From NCBI GenBank assembly GCA_013911975.1, contig JACESF010000008.1, positions 27,377 through 91,376 on the forward strand: 64,000 nucleotides of DNA, given 5' to 3'. Position 1 is the stretch's first letter, and every line of letters starts with the position of its first letter. The translations under genes and the position numbers were made by a program. The stretch comes from Hyphomicrobiales bacterium (GTDB taxonomy: Bacteria; Pseudomonadota; Alphaproteobacteria; Rhizobiales; Xanthobacteraceae). This document shows, piece after piece, positions 51,444 through 60,952 of this stretch. The notes below the pieces were generated by a model. The model worked only from the letters and a program-made list of their open reading frames with translations. It was not told the DNA's origin and ran no database searches.

Positions 51444-53591
51444 TCAGCGCGCCGCCACGGGCTGCGGGCGGCTGATGCCGAAGCGCGCCTGATAGACGTT
51501 GTAATTCTCCACCACGCGCTGGACGTAGTTGCGGGTCTCGGAGAAGGGGATCATCTCCACCCAGTCCACCGCGTCCACGTCCTTGTCGCGCGGGTCGCCG
51601 TAGCGCTCGAACCATTTGCGCACGCTGCCGCGGCCCGCATTGTAGGCGGCGAAGACGAGGGCCGGATGGCCGTCGTAATTGTCCATGAGCATGCCCAGCT
51701 CCGCCGCGCCGAACTGGACGTTGTAGGACTGGTCGCTCATGAGGCGCGCCTCGTTGTAGGCGGCGCCGGTCTGCTTGGCCACCTCGCGCCCGGCCGCGGG
51801 CGTCACCTGCATGAGGCCCATGGCCTTGGCGCTGGAGAGGGTGCGCGGATTGAACTGGCTCTCCTGGCGGGCCACCGCATAGATCATGGCCTTGTCCACC
51901 GGCGTGCCGATGGGCGAGTAGGAGGGCAGGCCGAAGGTGGGGAAGGCCTGGGCGTCGAGGGGGTGGCCCTCATAGACGCTCTCCTTGCCCACCACGAGCG
52001 CGCCGCGCGGGTCGCCGTTCGCCTCCGCGAGCTGCGACAGCAGCACGAGCTGCGCGCTGTCCTCCATGCGCCAGGCGAGGTCGTAATAGATGGTCATCGG
52101 CGTATCGCGGTCGCCGATGGCATAGAGCAGCTTGATGGCGCGCACCGGCTCCAGCCGGTCGAAGGTGGCGCGGGCCATGGTGGTGTCCGGCGCGCGGCGC
52201 AGCGCCACCGGGGGCAGGCCCAGGCGCTGGCGGGCGAGCTGGCCGTAATAGGTGGTGGAATGCTTGGCGGCCGCCTCGTAGCGCGCCCGGGCGGTGCCCA
52301 TGTCGCCCATGGCCTCCGCCGAGCGGCCGAGCCAGTAGCCGGCGCGGGACAGCGTGATGGGATTGGTCTGCCCCTCCACCGCCTTGGCGAAATGCCCGGC
52401 GGCGACACTGGGCTGGTTCAGGAAGCGCAGGGCGATCCAGCCGGCGGTCCAGGAGGCCTCGGAGCGGTAATTGTCGGCGGTCGGCGTGGCGGCGTCGGCC
52501 ACCACCTTGTAGGCGGTGCGGGGATCGCCCTCGTCGAGAAGCTCGCGCGCCACCAGACGGCGCTCGATCCACCATTCGTTGGTGTCCACCTGCGCGTCGG
52601 GGCTGTCGGGCGCGGCGAGCAGCGCCTGGGCTGCCTCCTTGGTGCGATCGGCGCGGCGGGCGAGCTGGGACTTGGCAAACAGATAGGCCGGGTCGTTGCC
52701 CAGCGTCATGGGCACCTGGGCCAGCAGGCTCGCGCCGTTCGCCTCCTTGCGGGCGATGGCGAGCCGGGCGCGGGTGAGGGCGACCACGTCGGAACCCGCA
52801 CGACCGGCGGCGCGCATGGCGCGCTCGGTGTCGGGCTCATAGCTGAACTTGTCGGCACGCGCCTTGTGGTCGGCGCGGGTGATCATGGTGCCGAACTCGG
52901 TGAGGATCACCTGCTCGGACGATTCGGACAGGTCGTCAGAGCGGTAGGCGTCGCGCACCAGCGCCGCCGTCATGCGGGTGTCGCCCGAGGCGGCAAAGGC
53001 GCGGGCGAGCGCGATCTTGCCAGGGCCGGTGAGGGGGGCCTGGTCGCCGAAGAAGGCGCGCACCACCTGGGGCGAGCGCTTTTCCGCGAACAGCACGCCC
53101 TCGGCCTTGCGGCGCAGGGTGGTCTGGGTCGGCCAGCCCGGCTTGTCGCGCAGGAAGGCGGCGATGGCGTCGAACCCGAGATCATTGGGCGCGCTGCGGA
53201 TCACCAGCCACGTCACGAGGGACCGGGCGACCGGGTCGTCGAGGGACTGGGCGGCGGCCAGCGCCTCGGAGCCCTTGGCGTTCTTCGCGAGGGTGACGGC
53301 GGTGCGCAGCGTGCCGAGATCGCCCTGGAGGGCAGGGGCGGGCGCGGCGGCGAGGGTGGGCGGCGCGCCCTTGGCGGCGGTGGCCTTGGGAGCAGGCTTG
53401 GGCGCCGCCTTGGCGTCGGCCTTCTTGCTGTCGCTCTTCTTCGTGTCCTTCGCGGCCGTGGGCTTCGCGGCGGGCTTGGGGGCGCTGCTCTTGCTGGAAC
53501 TGTCCTGCGCCGACGCGACCGCAGCCGGCATCGCGCAGGCGAGGGCGATCGCCAGAGCGGTGCGGGAGATCAGGCTCTTGGCAGGCGGCAT
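51444..53591 (-). CDS. Soluble lytic murein transglycosylase (Slt70-like)
   Basis: This 715-residue periplasmic enzyme has a signal peptide (LISRTALAIALACAMPAAVA), a Lys/Ala/Pro-rich linker, a long superhelical TPR-like U-domain, and a C-terminal SLT domain with AVARQESQFNPRTLSSAKAM (catalytic Glu577), GLMQVTPAAG and FAAYNAGRGSVRKW. It cleaves the MurNAc-GlcNAc bond, forming 1,6-anhydro ends. The first 50 mature residues are unusually Lys/Ala/Pro rich. It is divergent from dapA. Confidence 0.94.
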   Translation of the reverse strand: MPPAKSLISRTALAIALACAMPAAVASAQDSSSKSSAPKPAAKPTAAKDTKKSDSKKADAKAAPKPAPKATAAKGAPPTLAAAPAPALQGDLGTLRTAVTLAKNAKGSEALAAAQSLDDPVARSLVTWLVIRSAPNDLGFDAIAAFLRDKPGWPTQTTLRRKAEGVLFAEKRSPQVVRAFFGDQAPLTGPGKIALARAFAASGDTRMTAALVRDAYRSDDLSESSEQVILTEFGTMITRADHKARADKFSYEPDTERAMRAAGRAGSDVVALTRARLAIARKEANGASLLAQVPMTLGNDPAYLFAKSQLARRADRTKEAAQALLAAPDSPDAQVDTNEWWIERRLVARELLDEGDPRTAYKVVADAATPTADNYRSEASWTAGWIALRFLNQPSVAAGHFAKAVEGQTNPITLSRAGYWLGRSAEAMGDMGTARARYEAAAKHSTTYYGQLARQRLGLPPVALRRAPDTTMARATFDRLEPVRAIKLLYAIGDRDTPMTIYYDLAWRMEDSAQLVLLSQLAEANGDPRGALVVGKESVYEGHPLDAQAFPTFGLPSYSPIGTPVDKAMIYAVARQESQFNPRTLSSAKAMGLMQVTPAAGREVAKQTGAAYNEARLMSDQSYNVQFGAAELGMLMDNYDGHPALVFAAYNAGRGSVRKWFERYGDPRDKDVDAVDWVEMIPFSETRNYVQRVVENYNVYQARFGISRPQPVAAR

Positions 53592-53825
53592 TGCAAGTCC
53601 TCACGCAGGGTTCGCAGCTTGGCCTATTTCTCGGCCAGCATCATTGACGAAGTCCTAAGAGAAGCGCGGGCCGCGTCCCCATTCCCGAAGCCCGGAGCAG
53701 CGGCGCACAGACGGGACCACTCAAACCCGGCGAAAGCAGGGCTTTGCCCGAGGGAGCGCGTCTTCCCGGGAAGTTTGTGCCGCGAACCCTTTCCGATCCG
53801 CCCGCAACAGTTTATCTGATGCGAT

Positions 53826-53849
53826 CCGCCCGGGCCCAAACCCGGGCGG
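53826..53849. other. Strong GC hairpin in the dapA leader
   Basis: CCGCCCGGG-CCCAAA-CCCGGGCGG forms a perfect 9-base stem with a six-base loop 29 bases upstream of the dapA start codon. It is not followed by a T-run, so it is not a terminator. It could affect dapA mRNA stability or translation. The 287-base gap to the divergent slt gene holds no gene. Confidence 0.6.
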
Positions 53850-53878
53850 CATCGTCAATCACAACAAGGCATCAGGCC

Positions 53879-54778
53879 ATGTCCACCCCCTCGTCCCCGG
53901 AGCGCTTCCGCGGTTCCTTCACCGCTCTCGTCACGCCTTTCCGCGACGGGTCCGTGGACGAGAAAGCCTTCCGCGACCTGGTGGAATGGCAGATCGCCGA
54001 GGGCACGCACGGCCTCGTGCCGGTGGGCACCACGGGCGAAAGCCCCACCCTCAGCCATGCCGAGCACGAAAAGGTGATCGAGTGGTGCGTGGACCAGGCC
54101 AAGGGCCGGGTCCCCGTGATCGCGGGCGCCGGCTCCAACAGCACGTCGGAGGCGGTGGCCTTCTCGCGCCATGCGGAGCGCGTGGGCGCGGACGCGGTGC
54201 TGGTGGTGACGCCCTATTACAACAAGCCCACCCAGGAAGGGCTCTACCAGCACTTCAAGGCGGTGAACGACGCCATCGGCCTGCCGATCTTCATCTACAA
54301 CATCCCGAGCCGCTCGGTGATCGACATGTCGGTGGAGACCATGAAGCGGCTGTTCGCGCTGAAGAACATCGCGGGCGTGAAGGACGCCACCGCCAATCTG
54401 GCGCGCGTGTCGCTCCAGCGGCAGGAACTGGGGCCGGACTTCATCCAGATGTCCGGCGAGGACGCCACCGCGCTCGGCTTCAACGCCCATGGCGGCGTGG
54501 GCTGCATCTCGGTGACGGCCAACGTGGCGCCGCGCCTGTGCGCGCAGTTCCAGGAAGCGACGCTGGCCGGCGACTATGCCGCCGCCCTGGCCATCCAGGA
54601 CAAGCTGATGCCGCTGCACACCAACCTGTTCATCGAAACCAATCCCTCGCCCGCGAAATTCGCGCTCGCGGCGCTCGGCCGGATCCAGGAAGACGTGCGC
54701 CTGCCCATGGTGCCGCTCTCCGACAATTCCCGCGCCGCCGTCACGCGTGCGCTGGTGCATGCGGGCCTGACCAATTGA
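53879..54778 (+). CDS. dapA: 4-hydroxy-tetrahydrodipicolinate synthase
   Basis: This 299-residue aldolase-type enzyme condenses pyruvate and aspartate semialdehyde for lysine and diaminopimelate synthesis. It has [20 protein letters not shown] (Thr51/52), [25 protein letters not shown] (Tyr140), AGVKDAT (Schiff-base Lys168) and [23 protein letters not shown] 53879 starts the family-like N-terminus; the track extends it by 45 residues. It lies next to smpB (31 bases), a common alphaproteobacterial pair. Confidence 0.96.
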   Translation: MSTPSSPERFRGSFTALVTPFRDGSVDEKAFRDLVEWQIAEGTHGLVPVGTTGESPTLSHAEHEKVIEWCVDQAKGRVPVIAGAGSNSTSEAVAFSRHAERVGADAVLVVTPYYNKPTQEGLYQHFKAVNDAIGLPIFIYNIPSRSVIDMSVETMKRLFALKNIAGVKDATANLARVSLQRQELGPDFIQMSGEDATALGFNAHGGVGCISVTANVAPRLCAQFQEATLAGDYAAALAIQDKLMPLHTNLFIETNPSPAKFALAALGRIQEDVRLPMVPLSDNSRAAVTRALVHAGLTN

Positions 54779-54809
54779 GGCAGGCGGGGCACCGCCCCGC
54801 CGGGAAGCC

Positions 54810-55289
54810 ATGAGCGAAAAGAAGAAGAAGGACCTGCCGCGCAAGGTGGTCGCCGACAACCGGCGCGCCAGGTTCGACTATGACATCGGCGAGGTCTTCG
54901 AGGCGGGCATCGCCCTCACGGGGACCGAGGTGAAGAGCCTGCGCAACGGCAAGGCGACGGTGGGCGAGAGCTATGCCGCCTCCAAGGGGGGGGAGATGTG
55001 GCTCTACAACGCCTTCATCCCTGAATACCTGGAAGCCAACCGCTTCAACCATGAGACGCGCCGCCCCCGCAAGCTGCTGCTGCACAAGCGGCAGATCAGC
55101 AAGCTCGCCCATGCGGTGGAGCGCGAGGGCATGACGGTGGTGCCGCTGAAGATCTACTTCAACGAGCAGGGCCGCGCGAAGGTGGAGATCGCCCTCGCCA
55201 AGGGCCGCAAGACCCATGACAAGCGCGAGGCCGTGAAGGAGCGCGACTGGTCGCGCGACAAGGCCCGGCTGATGCGCGAGAAGGGCTGA
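54810..55289 (+). CDS. smpB: SsrA-binding protein SmpB
   Basis: This 159-residue tmRNA partner in ribosome rescue has [62 protein letters not shown] and a basic C-terminal tail ([17 protein letters not shown]). All are typical SmpB features. The lysine-rich start ([10 protein letters not shown]) is normal. The ssrA RNA gene was not found in the window. Confidence 0.96.
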   Translation: MSEKKKKDLPRKVVADNRRARFDYDIGEVFEAGIALTGTEVKSLRNGKATVGESYAASKGGEMWLYNAFIPEYLEANRFNHETRRPRKLLLHKRQISKLAHAVEREGMTVVPLKIYFNEQGRAKVEIALAKGRKTHDKREAVKERDWSRDKARLMREKG

Positions 55290-55372
55290 GGGCGTCGGCG
55301 GGAGATTGCGCGCCGGCCGCCATCTCGGGCAAGATCAGCCCCAGGCACAGGACGAGACCGAGCGAGACCGCC

Positions 55373-55936
55373 GTGAGCGATTGGACCCAGCTTCCCGAGA
55401 CCCTGACCGCCCCCGAGGATGACGGGGCCGCCTCGCACCTGCCGGGGCTGGAACTGCCCATCGTCCGCCTTCCGGGCACCCATGGGCAGATGGTGGACCT
55501 CTCCGCCCTTTCGGGCCGCGCGGTGATCTATTGCTATCCGCGCACCGGCGTTCCCGGCGTGCCGAACCCGGACGGGTGGGACGAGATCCCCGGCGCGCGC
55601 GGCTGCACGCCCCAGTCCTGCGCCTTCCGCGACAATTTCCAGGATCTGACGGCCCGGGGCGTGTCCCACGTGTTCGGCCTGTCCACCCAGACCACCGAGT
55701 ATCAGAGCGAGGCGGCGCAGCGTCTCGACCTGCCGTTCCCGCTGCTGTCGGACCATCTCCTGTCCTTCACCCGCCGGGTCAACCTGCCCACCTTCACGGC
55801 GGACGGCATGACCCTGGTGAAGCGCATCACGCTGGTGATCGAGGACGGCGTCATCACGCACGTCTTCTACCCGGTCTTCCCGCCCCACCTGAATGCCGAG
55901 GAAGTGGTGGCCTTCCTCGACCGTCACCGCAGATAG
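55373..55936 (+). CDS. Peroxiredoxin, PrxQ/BCP-like
   Basis: This 187-residue thioredoxin-fold peroxidase has RAVIYCYPRTGVPG and GARGCTPQSCAFRDNFQDL. Cys78 (peroxidatic) and Cys83 (resolving) sit five apart, as in atypical two-Cys PrxQ proteins, and LSTQTTEYQSEAAQRLDLPF follows. It would reduce peroxides in the cytosol. The PNPDGWDEIPGARG stretch before the active site is longer than in BCP. The GTG start has no strong ribosome site. Its 3' end overlaps the convergent glycosylase gene by 13 bases. Confidence 0.88.
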   Translation: MSDWTQLPETLTAPEDDGAASHLPGLELPIVRLPGTHGQMVDLSALSGRAVIYCYPRTGVPGVPNPDGWDEIPGARGCTPQSCAFRDNFQDLTARGVSHVFGLSTQTTEYQSEAAQRLDLPFPLLSDHLLSFTRRVNLPTFTADGMTLVKRITLVIEDGVITHVFYPVFPPHLNAEEVVAFLDRHRR

Positions 55937-56553
55937 GCGCGCACCTGCGCGAACACCGCGCGGAACATGTCGGGCGTCAGAACGCGAGTGTTCGTGTTGT
56001 AGCGGGAGCAGTGATAGCTGGAGAAGATCTCCAGCCCGCCCACGCTCGCCCGCCCGCCATGGCTGAAGCGCACATGAGCCGGGCGCGCGCCCAGGGCCGC
56101 GACGGTGGAATCGTGGGCGATCTTGCCCAGCGTCACCACGGCCTTCAGGTTCGCCATCTCCCCCATGGGGGCGGTGAGGAAGCTGCGGCAGGTGCGGATT
56201 TCCGGGGGCAGGGGCTTGTTCTGCGGCGGCACGCAGCGCACCGCATTGATGATCCGCGCATCCCGCAGCGTCAGGCCGTCATCGGGCCGGGCCGCGTATT
56301 CGCCCTCCGCGAAACCGTATTCCTTCAAGGTGGCGTAGAGCAGGTCGCCGGCATAGTCGCCCGTGAACGGGCGCCCGGTGCGGTTCGCGCCGCGCAGGCC
56401 GGGCGCGAGACCGACGATGAGTAGGCGCGCGTCCTGCGGCCCGAAGGCGGGCACGGGCGCGTTGAACCAGCCGGGCTCGGCGGCGCGCCACTCGTCGCGG
56501 AAGGCGGCGAGGCGGGGGCAGAGCGGGCAGTCCCGCCCGGGCTCGGTGGTCAC
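55924..56553 (-). CDS. Uracil-DNA glycosylase, family 5 (UDGb) with iron-sulfur cluster
   Basis: This 209-residue glycosylase has GLAPGLRGANRTGRPFTGDY as motif A and SSYHCSRYNTNT as motif B. Cysteines in DCPLCPRL, RCVPPQNK and RTCRSFL would ligate a 4Fe-4S cluster. The lack of a polar Asp/Asn in motif A is typical of family 5, which removes uracil and hypoxanthine. I chose GTG 56553, five bases after the NYN gene stop; GTG 56586 would add 11 residues. It is probably co-transcribed with the NYN gene. Confidence 0.88.
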   Translation of the reverse strand: MTTEPGRDCPLCPRLAAFRDEWRAAEPGWFNAPVPAFGPQDARLLIVGLAPGLRGANRTGRPFTGDYAGDLLYATLKEYGFAEGEYAARPDDGLTLRDARIINAVRCVPPQNKPLPPEIRTCRSFLTAPMGEMANLKAVVTLGKIAHDSTVAALGARPAHVRFSHGGRASVGGLEIFSSYHCSRYNTNTRVLTPDMFRAVFAQVRAYLR

Positions 56554-56557
56554 GGGA

Positions 56558-57160
56558 TCAGGACTCGTGCGGCTCCGCGGGCGCACCGCGCCGTTCCAGG
56601 AAGCGCGGGGTCTCCTGCATACGGCCCTGGCGCTCGGACGGGTCGCGGCCGATCTTGGGCTGAAGCTCCACGAGGTCGATGAACACGTCCGCCTGACGGC
56701 GCAGGTCGTCGGCGATGAGGGGCGGCTGGGTGGCGATGGTGGAGACCACGCTCACTCGCATGCCCTTGCGCTGCAACGCTTCCACGAGGGAGCGGAAATC
56801 GCCGTCGCCGGAGAACAGGATGACGTGGTCCACATGGCCCGCCAGCTCCATGGCGTCCACGGCGATCTCGATATCCATGTTTCCGCGCACGCGACGCCGG
56901 CCCTGGGCGTCGGTGAACTCCTTGGCGAGCTTCGTGACGACGGAATAGCCGTTATAGTCCAGCCAATCTAGAAGAGGTCTAATTGACGAATATTCCTGAT
57001 CTTCGATCAGCGTCGTATAATAGAAGGCGCGCAGAAGATAACCGCGAGACTGGAATTCCTTCAACAGTCTCTTGTAGTCGATATCAAATCCAAGAGCTTT
57101 TGTAGCCGAGTAGAGGTTCGCGCCATCGATGAGTAGCGCAATCTTTTCATTTGATATCAT
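56558..57160 (-). CDS. NYN-domain (LabA/DUF88) putative ribonuclease
   Basis: This 200-residue PIN-like protein has the acidic active-site pattern ALLIDGANLYSATKALG, VRGNMDIEIAVDAMELA, ILFSGDGDFRSLVEALQRKG and ADVFIDLVELQPKIGR. These are conserved Asp residues suited to Mg-dependent RNA cleavage. The 5' half of the gene is only about 45% GC by my count, against about 70% around it. It is divergent from rpoZ and followed by the glycosylase gene. RNA targets are unknown. Confidence 0.92.
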   Translation of the reverse strand: MISNEKIALLIDGANLYSATKALGFDIDYKRLLKEFQSRGYLLRAFYYTTLIEDQEYSSIRPLLDWLDYNGYSVVTKLAKEFTDAQGRRRVRGNMDIEIAVDAMELAGHVDHVILFSGDGDFRSLVEALQRKGMRVSVVSTIATQPPLIADDLRRQADVFIDLVELQPKIGRDPSERQGRMQETPRFLERRGAPAEPHES

Positions 57161-57207
57161 GTAAGGCCCGCAACGTGAAAATCGGACGGTTTAAGCGGTT
57201 ATTCTTG

Positions 57208-57231
57208 AAAGGTCGCTTCTTTTCGACCTTT
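57208..57231. promoter_or_regulatory. Inverted repeat in the NYN-rpoZ divergent gap
   Basis: AAAGGTCG and CGACCTTT are perfect 8-base arms around CTTCTTTT in an AT-rich 198-base gap. It could be an operator for either gene or a leader hairpin of the rpoZ transcript. Confidence 0.4.
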
Positions 57232-57358
57232 TCCTATGATTTGAAAGAAAGCGCAAGCGAAATCGCGGGCGTGGGGTTGCGTGGCCAAATTTTTTACGGT
57301 AGTAAGGCCGGCTTCCGAAATCACATCCAGATTATCCTGCACCAGGAGTCCCGAGTCC

Positions 57359-57748
57359 ATGGCCCGTGTCACTGTTGAGGACTGCATCGACAAGGTGGAT
57401 AACCGCTTCGAGCTGGTCCTCCTCGCCGGCCACCGCGCCCGCATGATCTCCTCCGGCTCGCCCATCACCGTGGATCGCGACAACGACAAGAATCCCGTCG
57501 TGGCGCTGCGTGAGATCGCCGACGAGACCGTGAGCCCCGAGGATCTGAAGGAAGACCTGATCCACTCGCTCCAGCGCTATACCGAGGTGGACGAGCCCGA
57601 GCCCGAGGCGGTGCCGCTTATCGCCTCCAGCGAATCGGGTTCGGCCGACGACGCGGACGTGGTGATGGACCGCATGACCGAGGAAGAGCTCCTGGCCGGC
57701 CTCCAGGGCCTCGTGCCGCCTGAGCATTCGGACGACGACGAGGGCTGA
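57359..57748 (+). CDS. rpoZ: RNA polymerase omega subunit
   Basis: This 129-residue omega subunit begins [20 protein letters not shown] with [31 protein letters not shown] and an acidic C-terminal tail rich in Glu and Asp, as in alphaproteobacteria. It stabilises beta-prime and contributes to ppGpp response. ATG 57359 follows CCAGGAGTC. The rsh/relA gene that often follows rpoZ in rhizobia is not here; a terminator and rimO follow instead. Confidence 0.96.
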   Translation: MARVTVEDCIDKVDNRFELVLLAGHRARMISSGSPITVDRDNDKNPVVALREIADETVSPEDLKEDLIHSLQRYTEVDEPEPEAVPLIASSESGSADDADVVMDRMTEEELLAGLQGLVPPEHSDDDEG

Positions 57749-57783
57749 CGCGCCCCGCGCGACAGCGGAAGCGATGGAATACG

Positions 57784-57814
57784 AAAGCGCGGTCCCCAGG
57801 GGCCGCGCTTTTTT
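57784..57814 (+). terminator. Rho-independent terminator of rpoZ
   Basis: AAAGCGCGG and CCGCGCTTT arms, with CCCC/GGGG pairs inside, form a long hairpin followed by TTTT, 35 bases after the rpoZ stop. Confidence 0.93.
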
Positions 57815-57978
57815 GTTGTTCTGTCGATGGAGGCGCGGCGCGTTCGCGAGGGGGTGCAAGGACGAGGCGCGCGCAGGGCAGGGGAGCGCGTTCGCCGGGT
57901 GGCGGGCGCCGGAAGGCCCAACGGTGCGCGCGAGACGTCTGTCTCAGAGAGGTGATTGCCTTGCGAGACGTTTGCTTA

Positions 57979-58000
57979 TCTCTCAAGTGCTTATGAGAGA
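57979..58000. other. Short inverted repeat downstream of rpoZ and rimO
   Basis: TCTCTCA and TGAGAGA arms flank eight bases within a 216-base gene-free stretch between the rpoZ terminator and the convergent rimO end. No T-run follows on either strand. I see no gene in this gap; the 96-residue ORF there lacks protein-like features. Confidence 0.3.
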
Positions 58001-58030
58001 ATGTTCACCTCGTGCGTCAGGCGCCGGGTG

Positions 58031-59374
58031 TCAGAACCCGACCGCCGTCCCGCGCAGGTCATAGGCGTCCGCACTGTCAATCTTCACGCTGGCGATCTCG
58101 CCCACCCGCAGCGGGCGGCGCGAGGCGATGTGCACGCGGCCGTCGATCTCGGGCGCGTCGCCCTTGGTGCGGCCAACCGCGCCCTGGGGCGTCACCGCAT
58201 CGATGATCACCTGCTGGCGGGTGCCCACCTTGCGCTTCAGGCGCCGGGCGGAGATGGCCTGCTGGGTGCGCATGAAGCGGTCATAGCGCTCCGCCTTCAC
58301 CTCGTCGGGCACCGGCGCGGCGATGGCGTTGGCCGGGGCGCCCGCCACAGGCTCGAACTTGAAGCAGCCCACCCGGTCCAGTTCCGCCTCTTCCAGGAAG
58401 GCCAGCAGGTCCGCGAACTCCGCCTCGGTCTCGCCGGGGAAGCCGACGATGAAGGTGGAGCGGAGCGTCAGGTCCGGCACGGCGGCGCGCCACGCCTGCA
58501 CCCGGGCCAGGGTCTTCTCCTGGGAGGCCGGGCGCTTCATGCGCCGGAGCACGTCCGGGTTGGAATGCTGGAAGGGGATGTCGAGATAAGGCAGCACCTT
58601 GCCCGCCGACATCAGCTCCATCACCCGGTCCACATGGGGATAGGGATAGACATAATGGAGGCGCACCCACGCGCCCAGCTCGCCCAGCGCCTCTGCGAGG
58701 TCGAAGAAGCGGGCGGCGCGCTCCTTGTCCCGCCACACGCTAGGCGCGTATTTCAGGTCCACGCCATAGGCCGACGTGTCCTGGGAGATGACCAGCAGCT
58801 CCTTCACGCCCGCCTTCACGAGGCGCTCGGCCTCGCGCATCACGTCCGCCAGAGGGCGGCTCACCAGATCGCCGCGCAGCTTGGGGATGATGCAGAAGGT
58901 GCAGCGGTTGTTGCAGCCCTCGGAAATCTTCAGATAGGCATAGTGGCGCGGCGTCAGCTTCACCCCGTGCTCGGGCACGAGGTCGAGGAACGGGTCGTGG
59001 CTGGGCGGCACCGCCTGGTGCACGGCCGCGAGCACGCTCTCATATTGCTGCGGGCCGGTCACGGCCAGCACGCCGGGATGGGCGGCATGGATCTGCTCGG
59101 GCTCGGCGCCCATGCAGCCCGTCACCACCACCTTGCCGTTCTCCGCCAGCGCATCGCCGATGGCCGCGAGGCTCTCCGCCTTGGCGCTGTCCAGGAAGCC
59201 GCAGGTATTGACGATGACGAGGTCGGCGCCCGCATGGGTCTTGGTCAGCTCGTAGCCTTCGGCGCGCAGGCGCGTGACGATGCGCTCGCTGTCCACGAGA
59301 GCCTTGGGGCATCCCAGCGAGACGAAGGAGATACGGGGCGCGTGCGGCGCGGCTTTGGGCGCGAGATCGGCCAT
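58031..59374 (-). CDS. rimO: Ribosomal protein S12 methylthiotransferase RimO
   Basis: This 447-residue radical-SAM enzyme adds a methylthio group to an aspartate of ribosomal protein S12. The N-terminal MTTase domain ([39 protein letters not shown]) binds one iron-sulfur cluster. The radical-SAM motif [20 protein letters not shown] binds the other, and a C-terminal TRAM domain ([19 protein letters not shown]) follows. [10 protein letters not shown] is RimO-specific. ATG 59374 matches the family start; the track adds 65 residues. Confidence 0.96.
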   Translation of the reverse strand: MADLAPKAAPHAPRISFVSLGCPKALVDSERIVTRLRAEGYELTKTHAGADLVIVNTCGFLDSAKAESLAAIGDALAENGKVVVTGCMGAEPEQIHAAHPGVLAVTGPQQYESVLAAVHQAVPPSHDPFLDLVPEHGVKLTPRHYAYLKISEGCNNRCTFCIIPKLRGDLVSRPLADVMREAERLVKAGVKELLVISQDTSAYGVDLKYAPSVWRDKERAARFFDLAEALGELGAWVRLHYVYPYPHVDRVMELMSAGKVLPYLDIPFQHSNPDVLRRMKRPASQEKTLARVQAWRAAVPDLTLRSTFIVGFPGETEAEFADLLAFLEEAELDRVGCFKFEPVAGAPANAIAAPVPDEVKAERYDRFMRTQQAISARRLKRKVGTRQQVIIDAVTPQGAVGRTKGDAPEIDGRVHIASRRPLRVGEIASVKIDSADAYDLRGTAVGF

Positions 59375-59567
59375 GAGGCGGCGACAGTCATTTCCATTGA
59401 GAAGCTGTGAGGCGTTAAGGGAGCCGGGCCCCCGCGTCAATCCTGGAGGCGTTCCAAGGCGGGTCCCGCCGCGCGCCGGGGCATCAAAATCCGGCGAGCG
59501 CATTTGTCTATTGCGCGCGCCGCCGGGGCGCTGTCTGGTCCGCGCCACTGCGTGGGTGGGGAGCGCC

Positions 59568-60929
59568 ATGGCCTATGTGATCGCCTGCATTGCAGCCCTT
59601 GCGGGGCTGTTGACCGGCTATGACGAAAGCGTCATCACCGCCACGCTGGCGCCCCTGGGCAAAACGCTCCTGGCCGAGCCCATGGAAGCGGGCCTGATGA
59701 CCGTGACCTTGCCGCTGGGCGCCTTCGCGGGCGCCTTCACGGGGGCGCTGCTGGCGCCGGCCTGGGGGCGGCGCAGCCTCCTCATGGCCGCGGCCGCGCT
59801 GTTCACCCTGGGTGCGCTGCTGTGCGCGGTGGCGCCGGGCATCATCCTGCATGCGCTCGGCCGGTTCGTGCTCGGGGTCGCCATCGGCATCGGCGCCATC
59901 ATGGCGCCCGCCTATATCGCCGAGACCGCGCCCGCCGCCCGTCGCGGCATGCTGGCCTGCGCCTATCCCATCGCCTTCTCGCTGGGGGTTCTCGCTGCCT
60001 ATCTCGTGGGCGTCCGGGTGGCGGACGACTGGCGCATCCTGTTCGCAACGGCCGCCGTGCCGGGCCTCGTGCTGCTGGTGGGGCTCTGGCGGCTGCCGGA
60101 GACGCCCGCCGCCCTGGTCCAGGCGGGGCGGGAGGGGGAGGCGGGGCTTCTCCTGGCGCGCCTCAATGGTTGGAAAAGCCGGGATCCTAAGGTGGCGGCG
60201 CGGGTCGCGGCCCTCCGGACGGCGGCACGCGCGGACATGCGCAACGGCAATTGGCGCGAGCTTCTGGCGCCCGACATCCGCCCCGCCTTGGTGGCCGGCG
60301 CGGGCCTGTTCTTCTTCCAGCAGGTGACGGGGATCGGGGCCGCGATCCATTTCGCGCCCACCGTCTTCGCCCAGGCCGGGTTCGACGACGGCGGCGCACG
60401 GGTTGCCACCACGCTGGGATTCGGCGCCCTGAACATCGCCGTCATGATCCTCGCCATGGTCCTGATGGACCGGGTGGGGCGGCGCCTGCTCCTGTTCGTC
60501 GGCTTTGGCGGGGCGGCGCTCAGCCTCGCCATGCTGGCCGGCGTCGCGGCCATCGGCACGCCTGATGTGCAGGTGTTCGCCTTCATGGGACTGGCGCTCT
60601 ATGGCGCGTCCTTCTCGCTCGCCATCGGCCCCTTGCCCTGGGTGCTGGCGGCGGAAGTCTTCCCGCTCACCCTGCGGGGCGCGGGGCTCGCCTTCGCGAC
60701 CCTGTCCAACTGGGTGTTCGGCCTCCTGGCGCTCCTGGCGCTGCCCGCCCTGGAGGCGGCGATGGGCTTCGCGGGCGTGTTCGCGCTCTCGGCGCTCATG
60801 AGCGTGCTGGCCCTCCTGTTCGGGGCGCGCTGCATTCCCGAGACGAAGGGCTTGGCGCTGGAGGAGATCGAGGCGCACCTGCGCTCCGGCCGGCCCCTGC
60901 GGACCCTCGGTGCCCCCGCCCGGCGCTGA
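59568..60929 (+). CDS. MFS transporter, sugar-porter family
   Basis: This 453-residue, twelve-segment transporter has [80 protein letters not shown] (the sugar-porter QQxxG motif), [12 protein letters not shown] and [15 protein letters not shown]. The substrate is probably a monosaccharide or polyol, but Gly-Ala replaces the usual Asn after QQxxGI, so the ligand is uncertain. ATG 59568 follows GGGGAGCGCC. It is convergent with the TonB receptor gene. Confidence 0.92.
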   Translation: MAYVIACIAALAGLLTGYDESVITATLAPLGKTLLAEPMEAGLMTVTLPLGAFAGAFTGALLAPAWGRRSLLMAAAALFTLGALLCAVAPGIILHALGRFVLGVAIGIGAIMAPAYIAETAPAARRGMLACAYPIAFSLGVLAAYLVGVRVADDWRILFATAAVPGLVLLVGLWRLPETPAALVQAGREGEAGLLLARLNGWKSRDPKVAARVAALRTAARADMRNGNWRELLAPDIRPALVAGAGLFFFQQVTGIGAAIHFAPTVFAQAGFDDGGARVATTLGFGALNIAVMILAMVLMDRVGRRLLLFVGFGGAALSLAMLAGVAAIGTPDVQVFAFMGLALYGASFSLAIGPLPWVLAAEVFPLTLRGAGLAFATLSNWVFGLLALLALPALEAAMGFAGVFALSALMSVLALLFGARCIPETKGLALEEIEAHLRSGRPLRTLGAPARR

Positions 60930-60952
60930 GGCGCGCCGGGCGGAAAGCGGCG

